Positions 55,741 to 64,000 of a stretch of 64,000 nucleotides of DNA are shown piece by piece. Position 1 is the stretch's first letter; each line of letters begins with the position of its first letter. Source of the DNA: Taudactylus pleione (taxonomy: Eukaryota > Chordata > Amphibia > Anura > Myobatrachidae); the NCBI GenBank assembly GCA_031769625.1, contig JAUIMM010000113.1:17718501-17782500 (forward strand), written 5' to 3'. The position numbers and the translations under genes are program-made. The notes under the pieces were generated by a model that saw only the letters and a program-made list of their open reading frames with translations, did not search any database and was not told the DNA's origin.

Positions 55741-56511
55741 GATAACTAGCTGTGGTAACAGGCTTGGCAATTACCCCACATAACAGATGAACTATAATAT
55801 CCTGATTGCGAAGATTCTGAAAGTACACGATGGTATGCTGGGGCCCTAAGACAAATTATCTGTAGCAGGAATCCAGAGATCAAGGCACTCAGGATGCACT
55901 GTAGCAGCTCAGCCACTGGAAGAGCAGAAGGATAATGAAGGAAATGGGGCCTGGTCAAAGTAAGAAACTGCACTACAGCCTAGAGCTCCAATACACAGCC
56001 CAGCTGAGGCACCAAGGTTGTTGACTGTCAAGGCTGCTTTATACCACCAGCAGTGGTCCAGTCGTTAAGATGGTGGGCATACAGCAGGAACAGCAGTCAG
56101 TACTGCTGCCATGTCCTAGGTGTTGCCACTGCACTCCCTGCAGCTGTCAGGGAGCCTGCTTTGAATGGGGGAGATTGCAGCAAGGATTAATAGCAGCTGC
56201 AGTTTTACAATCCCCACTCGCAGCTTCTATGATCCAAAACTCGAGTGTGCAGTGTCTGGATGTAGGCCCGGGACGCTGACTGGCTCCAAGTTGGAAACCA
56301 GCAATTTTGGATACCCCAGAGCAACAGGAGAGGCCACCAGGCACTGTATGTAGGCAGCTGGAGTGAAGGTGCACTGCCCAGCATCTTCCAATCATCCAGT
56401 GAGCAGAAGTTCCTGAAGGATGCGACCAGCAGCCAGACCACCCCCCGTATAAATGTTGTGTTTTATTAATCATTTTATATGCGATAAGATTACATATAAC
56501 TTCAAATGATA
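55741..56511 (-). mobile_element. L1 5' region (tentative)
   Basis: Continues upstream of the ORF1 remnant on the same strand; GC-neutral, with no domains. Could be L1 5' UTR and ORF1 N-terminus, but I cannot show this from motifs. Confidence 0.35.
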
Positions 56512-57201
56512 GGGGTCAATCCAATTAGGTGTGAATTGCAAGGTATGAATTGCTGTTTTTTCTGCGAATTGCATAGCAAATTAATTTTGCAATCCAATTA
56601 GCAACTCCCTGAGGGTGAGATATGGAAGTAAAAAAATCATAATTTTAAGGTTGAAATGTCAGGACACCATGCTTAACCCCTTTGACACCCCACTAATGAC
56701 TACTTAGGCATTTGGAGAATTCAAATTATCTTAATTATTCCAATAATTACATGTCATTTTGGGTGGTTCAAAAAATAGCCTCAAATTACCCCAAAATCAA
56801 CTTTTTTGTTAGTTTAGGCACCCCAAATTTAATTACAATTTGTTTTTAATAAAAAATAATTGTTTTTTTGCATTATTTTGCCTTTAAAAAAAAAACACAA
56901 ATCAATTATTTGACACCATTTAAAAACCTTCAGTACTTTTCTTATGCCCACAAACAGCCTTCTATACAGTGCTGCTAACAAAATTATCAATATTGGGGGG
57001 TCCAGGATGGTCTCCCAACTTTTTTATGCACTTCTCTCACATCACATTTGGCAGTCAATTCGCAAACCTCCACTGCGAGTACCGCAATTAGACATTTTTA
57101 ATTGGATTGGAAAATTCTCTGGTGCATGCATTCGTACAAAGTCTGTGAGTTTCAAGAAACAAACTCGCTACTCACAATTCGCACCTAATTGGATTGACCC
57201 C
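56512..57201. mobile_element. MITE with ggggtcaatccaattagg ends
   Basis: 690 bp; left ggggtcaatccaattaggtg, right cacctaattggattgacccc, extended inwards by gaattgc / gcgaattg pairs. Flanked by ata on both sides (3-bp duplication), fitting a Harbinger-like group. Confidence 0.87.
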
Positions 57202-58267
57202 ATAGTCTTATGACAATGAGATCAATCACTTAGAGCTATAATAAGGTTTGAGTTTCCAAAGTATAATAGAAACTATTTATGTTTGCATTTAGCTCACAAT
57301 CTGTTTTTGTATATTTATGAAGTGCTGTGTATGCCAATCAATCATGAGTATTATGTTTTCTTAATTTTACATCCATTCAATACCACTTCTTGTTGAGCAA
57401 AAGTAGAAAAAGTTTTTGTAAATCATCAAACTAGGCACATTAATACATTTTGATTAATTACTTTCATTGAGGATGTGACTTTTTTAACTTTAAAAAAGTT
57501 TTTAATTTTATTTTAACACTGTAACTGATTGTAACAACATTTTAAAAATATTTGTAACTGTATTTAATTTTTTAAGCCTATTGTGCTTTTTATCTTTAAT
57601 GCTCTCCTTACAGTTCTGTCCTGTGATGCAACATGCCTCTTGGCTTTATGCGCAATATGTTTTTTAATAGGGACTTAACACCATCACTAAGCCGATTAAG
57701 TCATTCCGGACATCGCAGTCACTCAATTTTAACTATTGTTTTCGACTTACAGTAGCAAGTTTGTTTTCCATGCTTTGATAAGTAGCTTGAAGTTAATTGT
57801 TAACAATGACTTTAATACTCATTGATAAATATGCCTTTTAAAGTTTCAAAAACAGTCAAAATGTAACTCTCAAACAAAACGCATCCCAAATATCATTATA
57901 CATAAAGTCAAAAGAAACTGTTAAAAATAACTAAAAAAATGCATCACTCTGTTTAGTGGTCTTTTAATCACTTTTTTTTTCTTTTGAATGTAAAACTTAC
58001 TTTGCAGAATCCTATATACACTCTGTGTCAGATGCATATAAGACCAACTACTTTATCTATGCTTACTGTATATCAGGTTTGTTTGCTAAAATAACCATGT
58101 GGCTCTATGCAATGTAAATGTTATTAAGGAAAAATATAGGAAAACAATAAGTCATATTCTGCCAAGATATAAAGTTGGATACTGAATATTAGTTGTTAAA
58201 AAGTAACATGCAAAATAAATTTACATGACAATATTGGTATTTTGACTTTCCATTATCAATGGCAAAT
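57202..58267. other. AT-rich, repeat-free stretch
   Basis: No gene or transposon recognised. 57600-57850 is complex, non-repetitive sequence (gattaagtcattccggacat, agttaattgttaacaatgac). Confidence 0.4.
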
Positions 58268-58320
58268 ATTATTAATAATAATAATAATAATAAGAAGAAG
58301 AAGAAGAAGAAGAAGAAGAC
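58268..58320. repeat. (AAT)n(AAG)n microsatellite
   Basis: ATT/AAT units followed by about eight AAG units. Confidence 0.95.
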
Positions 58321-58990
58321 GAATTAGAAAGTAAAAATACAAAAGATGAAATCTGAGCAATAAATTCTATTTAATCAAACAAGTATATGAGGACTACCTT
58401 ACTAATGGTAATTCATCTACTGTACATGATGCAAGAAATAAAAGGCTTCCATATAGCATTGTTCCTACTCCAGGTGACTACTGAATGCTTTTGATCAAAT
58501 TTGATGCCCAACCAGATGACTAACTCACATTCAACTTTGTGCTTGGGTAAATTAGGGCCATCAGGCATATTGAAAGCAAGGGCTCAGCATAGTTATGGCT
58601 TATGTTAAAAATATCTTAGCATGGTCTACTTTATGTATACAAAAGGAGGATTGAGTTGGTGGACTATTGGCTAACATAGCTCCAAGGGGAGACCTTACTG
58701 ACTTTGATAGGTGTGGTGTGTTTGCCTGGAGTATCAGTGACTAAATATCTCAAATAAGTATTATTTCTTGAGAAACGTTGCCTAAAGTTATATCAGAATG
58801 GCAATCAGAGGGAAAGACAACATCATGAATAATTGTACATTAATTCAAAGTGTATTGCAGAACAGATGAGCATCTGTAAATCATCTGACTGCAAATGTCA
58901 ACCTGTATAATTCTAATTAAACACATACCAGCAAAAACCAGATATTGTAGTTGGTCTGCATTGTGTAAATTGTTCAGCACACCTGGCAAT
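58321..58990. other. Unassigned AT-rich stretch
   Basis: Nothing recognised with confidence. Confidence 0.45.
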
Positions 58991-59296
58991 GTATGCATAC
59001 TTCCCAACTGTCCCACTTCTGGTGGGACAGTCCCACTATTCAGGTACATTACTGTCCCACCATCCCACCCGTGGGCCGCAGTGTCCCGCAGTGGGGGGAA
59101 GTTTGGAGAAAAGAAAAGATGCCGTGTGCATGCACACAGCATGTGCAGGGAGGGCCTGGTCCAGAGATGCTGGGCCTGTGAGCCCAGCATCTCTGAGGAT
59201 GCTGGGCTCGCCCCTGTAGTGATGGAAAGGGGAATACCCCCTTTTCGGGCACTCAGGAGCCCCGATCTTCATCCATACAAAGTTTGGAGGTATGAT
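58991..59296. mobile_element. MITE with gcatacttcccaactgt ends
   Basis: About 305 bp; left gcatacttcccaactgtccc, right acaaagtttggaggtatg. GC-rich interior with tggtgggacagtcccacta and gatgctgggcctgtgagccc hairpins (59165-59192). ORFs on both strands are by-products. Confidence 0.78.
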
Positions 59297-59329
59297 GTAT
59301 GTATGTAAATTCAGTGCTGCATAGTGCAG

Positions 59330-59875
59330 AGACTATAGACTACCAAACAGTGGAGGAAGGTGATAGGATCAGATTAATTGTTTTTCACTATGTTCATGTG
59401 TATCCATTCTATGAACTCTACAGCCCTAAGTGCATGTTTCCAACAATAAAAAATTCCAGTGAGTCTTTAATGTTTTGGGATGATTTTCTTGGCCTGGTTT
59501 GGGTGCAATCAATCATTCCTTACTTAATGGTACTGACTGATCATCTTTACCTATTGTTGCAGCATTTCTTCCCTGATGGGAGGTGTGTTCTTCAGGATGA
59601 CTAAGACCACCATCCACAAAGCATGTGTGGTTACCTAATAGTTTGATGAGCATGATACCGATGTTACCCTTGTGTTACGGCTTTCTCAGTCACCTGATCC
59701 AACCCCAATCAACATGCTTGAGACAGGGCTTTTCACTACCATCAACCAAGCATCAGTTAAGTCACTTTCTTGTGGAAGACTGGTGCTACATCCCTACTGC
59801 ACAATTCCAAGCATCAGTGATGTTGTCATTCATTCATGTTGCTCCAGAAGTATTTTGCTCTTAAAAAAAGACACA
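59330..59875 (+). pseudogene. Second Tc1-like transposase pseudogene
   Basis: Plus-strand, heavily mutated C-terminal half of a Tc1-type enzyme, distinct from the one at 1-2.7 kb. Recognisable order: SLMFWDDFLGLVW (consensus SVMVWGCFSW), LLLQHFFPDGRCVLQDD (second Asp), FDEHDTDVTL, then LSQSPDPTPINML (consensus SPDLNPIEHLW, with the Glu changed) and SCGRLVLHPYCTIPSISDVV. Stops and frame changes throughout. The third catalytic Glu is lost, so it is non-functional. No terminal repeats were found around it. Confidence 0.75.
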
Positions 59876-60149
59876 AATAGCATTTCTCCATCATTTTAGC
59901 TGCAGAAAGCTGTACTTTTCTTTATATTTAGAATAAATAAAAGTGAGGTTTCTCTGACTTCATTTCTCCATTCATGGTCATGCAGTCTTCATTGTATTTA
60001 ATGGGCACTGTGCAGGAATGGCATTTTTGGCAAACAGAATGCCATCTCTTGATGGTGTTATGTGTCTTTCTGTATGCTGAAATGCAGGGATGTGCAGTCA
60101 GGGCAGGCAAGTAAAATAAAACAAAGAAGATATTTATAACACAAACTAT
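59876..60149. other. Unassigned stretch with a dispersed motif
   Basis: gggatgtgcagtcagggcag at 60087, with gaagatatttataac after it, repeats a motif at 29308; it continues after the next MITE (gtcataaatatctgctttgc). Confidence 0.45.
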
Positions 60150-60929
60150 GGGGCATATTCAATTGTGAGCAAGAATAGCAAAAAACCCAAACATGCAAGG
60201 TTTTTCCTGCAGGTGCGAGTTTTTTGCTATTGTATTAGGTGCGTGTTTTTTTTTAAAAAACTGCATCGGGAGGTTTTTTTTCATGCACCTCCTGAGCAAG
60301 CGTGATTTTTCCTAAAATCGATGATTTAAGGAAGAATCACTGGGACTTGCTCTGACACCCCCGCGGCAACCCCCTTGAGGACTAATTAAGTAATTGGAAG
60401 TATCCAATTAGCTTAATTAGTCCTTAATTACTCACCTTCCGAAGCGCTGTCTTCTGCATTTTCTTCTGCATCCAGCGTCGGGAGCCGGCTCTTCTGCAGC
60501 AGGGTGAGTATGTCAGTGTGTGTGCTGTATGTAAGTGTGTATGAATGAGTGAGTGTGTGTGTGTGTGTATGAGTGTGTGTGTGACCCCCGATGCGGTGTG
60601 TGTGTGTGTCCCGGAATGGGTGCTGGGAAAGCTACATCTCCCAGCAGCCCTTGTTCCTCCCATCAGCCCCCGGGACTCCCAGCATCCCCCTCTCCAGTAA
60701 GAAGAGAGAGGGGAAGCCACTGGGAGCCGCAGAGACCCCCTGCCAGGTAGTGTTTTTTTTTCTTTTTACGCGGCGCGGAATTTTCAGAGCTGGATACCCC
60801 GCAACCACTATTTTTTATATTGAATACCGCGGGTAGTGGGAGCGCGCATACCCACGGTATTCTGGAATTGGGCGCGAGGTGCGAGAGGATTTTAACTTGC
60901 TAAACCTCGCGCCCAATTGTATATGCCCC
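60150..60929. mobile_element. MITE with ggggcatattcaattg ends
   Basis: 780 bp; left ggggcatattcaattgtgag, right cgcccaattgtatatgcccc, tat on both sides (3-bp duplication). The interior has a GC-rich gtgtgtgtg array and tgctgggaaagctacatctc. Non-coding. Confidence 0.85.
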
Positions 60930-61380
60930 TATGTGTCATAAATATCTGCTTTGCATTAGTCTATCTCTGTAGACTAGAGTCAGCCTTGCGCTGACAATAG
61001 AAAAGAAGGGGAAGCTGGGGGCGGGGCCATGTCAAGGGCTGTAAAATCCAATTGAAAAAAAATAGTGCAAAGTGGCACCTATAGAAATGCCTCATTGACA
61101 GGGACATGCTTTCAGCCCAGATGAAAGCATGCCTTTGTCAGTTAGGCAGATGTGATTGGACAGCAGATCAATCACTGGATCCGCTGTCTTCACTGGGTGA
61201 GTAGCGGGCATATGTGGTGGGGATCTGGTGGGGACATGACAGGGGGCGTGCATTTGCAGTGGCAGCATTTGACAGTGATACCTGGCATGGTGGCAGACCT
61301 AGATCTGAGAGAATCCAGTCCCTGACAGCCATTCCGCAGAGTTCGGCAGCAGTTCCCATTTAAAAATGGCGCTTCAGCGT
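60930..61380. other. Unassigned stretch
   Basis: No gene; may belong to the following dispersed repeat. Confidence 0.4.
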
Positions 61381-62080
61381 CATTTTTGAAATTCAATATG
61401 GCCACCGTGAGCCAATCACATCTCGCAATGTCATCATCCCGCCCCCTCTAGCTAGCTTATATAAGCCACTGTGAGGCTGCAATTGGCAGTCTGCCGGTGG
61501 GGAAGGAGCGTGTAAGAGCTCCTGAAGATAGAAGACGACAGAAGCCCTGGGGAGGCAGTGACCATGCTAAAGAGCTTAAAGACCACCATCCCTAGGTGAA
61601 GATGTCTAAAAAATCAAGTGTTGTGCATTTTTTTTATATTTTCCTTATAGGTGGACTACAGGTGCCTTTGGGCCCTTAATGTCCGGCCATGTAGACACTT
61701 GTGGTTCTCCAAGTGCAGGCATGCTATGGCAGGCTTGCTGGGACCTGTAGGCCATTTGTAAAGAAAAATATTATCATACCATGAACCCCGCACCCACCGA
61801 AACCAGGGGTGTGGGGCAACCAGTGCTGGTTGTTGCTCAGGAGGGGGGACCCAATTAAAATTTTTTGGGATCCCCACTTTATGAGGAATTCCAACCCTGG
61901 GCTGACTAGATTAGGGGTGGTTAATGTGATAGCAGGGGGACCCCACACTGAGTGTACTCCCTGCTATGGCATTATCCCCCAGTCTGGTTCAGCCTGGTGC
62001 TGGTTACTGGTAAATAGGGGGAACCCTATGCTTTTTTTTAAGGGGGTGGTGTTAATCAGCCAGTGCCTTCCCAGCCATTG
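61381..62080 (+). repeat. Promoter/intron-bearing dispersed repeat, copy 2
   Basis: CCAAT box (gagccaatcac, about 61409), GC box (cccgccccct, about 61438), TATA box (ttatataag, 61458-61466). Then a splice donor-like ccctaggtgaag and a polypyrimidine tract with ttccttatag|gtgg. After that the body is shared with copy 1 (acttgtggttctccaagtg, ggcttgctgggacctgtag, cgcacccaccgaaaccagg). It looks like the transcription start of a repeat of unknown class. Confidence 0.55.
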
Positions 62081-62577
62081 ACCTCACCGCACGTCAATGC
62101 TGAAATGGTGAAAAGCAGAGAAGAAGCATTCTCTTTCAGCTTTTCTCCACTTTTCCAGCCATCTCCCCATTCCCTCTCTTGCTTTTTCTTTTCTCCGCTC
62201 CACTGTCCATCTCTCTCTCTTTTCCATTCTCCTGCCTGGCTCCCTGATCATCATACTATGCCACTGATGCTGACCATAGCATGCACACTCATCACAATCA
62301 GCTTTTGCTTCAATAACTATTACATAGGCTGTCCTGGCAGCAGAATTTGTATAAATATTGAGCAATACAAATTGCAATAAGTGGTGAAAGTTATTGTAGG
62401 TTAAGTCATTTGTGCCATTTACTAAATAGACCCATCAGCACCATACAAGCAGATATGGTCAAAATTTTAGAGCAAATTCTCAATATCCTCAATCTTACTT
62501 TCAATATTACTTACTTATTGTACTATCTTCTGGAGCTGAATACCAGAAGTTGACTACATTGACCAAGCATGCTATTG
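62081..62577. other. Unassigned stretch
   Basis: A CT-rich patch at 62125-62240; otherwise nothing recognised. Confidence 0.45.
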
Positions 62578-63095
62578 GATAAATTTACTAAGAATCGAGA
62601 TAGGTCGAGAAGACCATCTCGGGTGATTTATTCATTTTTTTCCTGCTTGCAAATTTACTAAAGGCAAAGTTGGGTGAGTTAGAGAGAGATTTCTCTCATC
62701 TCACTCATTAAACTCGGTGAGATAGCAATCTCGAATCAAATCACCATCGGGCCAAATCTGAAGTACTTTTCACCTAAAACATGCATCTCCCAAATTTACC
62801 AAGAATCGGGAAGACAAGCTCGGGTGAGATAGGAGCAAACTCTCTGTCAAAATCACTTTTCAATCTCTTAACCCCCTGAGCTGCGAGATGGTCAGAAACA
62901 TACACAAATCATTGTGATACTCGGGAGACATATCTCGTTCTGCTTCACCATCAGCCAACTCGTTTAGCCTCAAATCGCCTATTGGTAAATTTGGTATAAA
63001 ACAAGGGATTAAATCACTTGAATTTTGGCAAGTTCCAGTGAGATTAATCTCCTTGAAAATCGGGACCATCTCGGATCTTAGTAAATTTACCCCTA
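62578..63095. mobile_element. MITE with taaatttactaagaatcg ends
   Basis: About 518 bp; left ggataaatttactaagaatc, right gatcttagtaaatttacccc. The interior is made of repeated inverted words (atctcgggtgag, ctcacccg-like, gaatcgggaagac). Related to the taggggtaaatttacta MITEs. Confidence 0.78.
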
Positions 63096-64000
63096 GGAGT
63101 AATTTAGGTTATAACGGATTTCAAACAGAATTAAGACTTTTGGAAAAGCCTCATACATCTTAAAGCAAGATTGTAAGTACCTGGGCAAGTTGAAACCTGC
63201 TGAAAGAAGCTCAAACTGTTATGAGTCTTTCAAAGTTTCAAAAGATGAAGAATTTTCTTGTGATTCTCAAACTTTTGTATGGATTTGACACAGTACTCTA
63301 CAAATCATTTTCCATGTGGTTGAAGAATATATTCTACTACAGTAGGTAACAATGGTATATATTTTAGTTTTCATTATTGTTTCCACTATCTGTAGTTTAT
63401 TGAATATCTGCGGTATATTTGACCATATTAAAATGTATATATAAAATTATTTTTGTAAGTGTGCTTTTTGACTTTTTATTTTATGAATTTTTTATATCAT
63501 TTTTTAAGCACTATCCCAATGTATGCCCTAACCCTGGGTGCAATGTGAAAGAAGTAATCTGTGTCATGCTAGACAGGAAACATCTGTAAACACATCACCA
63601 GGTTTTTTTCCTGCCTGGCACTGGGATCACATTGTAATGCATGAGAAGAGCGACATCCAGGACACTCTTTCCCCATGTGTCTAAATAGTGATCAGCATAA
63701 ATAACATAATTATTATTTTTATGAGCCTGTTTCAATGGAGGATTCATGTGGACTGAGTTCTATGTAATAGAAAACAAACAGTAGTTAAAGGATTAATGAG
63801 CAGAAAATATGTTCTCTTTTATGACCATGAATATTTTACAGACTTTTTTTTAACTTGGACATGTTGGTTGCCTTCATTGACGAAGCATGTAATGTAATTT
63901 ATTTCCAGGTTTTCAGACAACTTTACATGATAATAACACTAAAAGTAATGTCACACAACTGATTGAAATGAAGTACTGATACATAACATACAGTACCTCC
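63096..64000. other. Unassigned AT-rich stretch
   Basis: No gene, array or terminal repeats recognised to the end of the window. Confidence 0.5.

Overview
This window looks like gene-poor intergenic or intronic DNA from a large, transposon-rich vertebrate genome, most likely an anuran amphibian. The reasons are the mixture of repeats: hAT, Harbinger-like, Tc1/mariner and Helitron-like DNA transposons with many MITEs, L1- and L2/CR1-like LINE tails, a V-SINE-like tRNA-derived SINE, a Ty3/Sushi-type LTR element, and GATA/CTAT/TTTA microsatellites. The species cannot be assigned from sequence alone. I see no intact host protein-coding gene, no rRNA, no functional tRNA and no CRISPR. Nearly all short ORFs are shadows of tandem repeats or decayed transposon fragments.

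Layout. 0-11 kb: a C-rich minisatellite, a decayed Tc1 transposon with both ends, three small hAT MITEs with 8-bp target duplications (TSDs), a SINE split by one of them, an L2/CR1-like LINE tail and a foldback mariner MITE. 11-20 kb: four long minisatellites or low-complexity blocks (about 30-, 50- and 38-bp units), a SINE tail and MITE pieces. 20-27 kb: a hAT MITE, a promoter/intron-bearing repeat, an L1 ORF2 fragment, a mariner transposase fragment, and a hAT nested in a hAT nested in a GATA microsatellite. 27-35 kb: AT-rich unique DNA, a LINE tail, a NotI-containing MITE, and a hAT inside a Helitron-like element. 35-45 kb: a BED-finger hAT copy (A) split by a 5.76-kb LTR retrotransposon and carrying an 83-bp satellite. 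45-57 kb: MITEs, a foldback element with arms of nearly 300 bp, one minus-strand L1 copy broken up by later insertions, and a second BED-finger hAT copy (B). 57-64 kb: AT-rich DNA, a Tc1 pseudogene, MITEs and a second copy of the promoter/intron repeat.

The outstanding object is the minus-strand LTR element at 36943-42704. It has two LTRs (1689 and 1245 bp, TG...CA ends), a perfect 5-bp TSD (ctaac), a polypurine tract, a TATA box and a poly(A) signal, but no visible protease, reverse transcriptase, RNase H or integrase. Its internal region is essentially one long gag-like reading frame: a CCHC zinc knuckle, 13 copies of a 9-residue repeat, about 25 units of a second 9-residue repeat, a Sushi-type capsid-like segment, and a C-terminal BRCT domain that closely resembles the BRCT of replication factor C subunit 1 (RFC1). 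The frame is broken by one nonsense codon, plus earlier damage in the N-terminal leader. This looks like a non-autonomous 'gag-only' element that captured a host DNA-binding domain.
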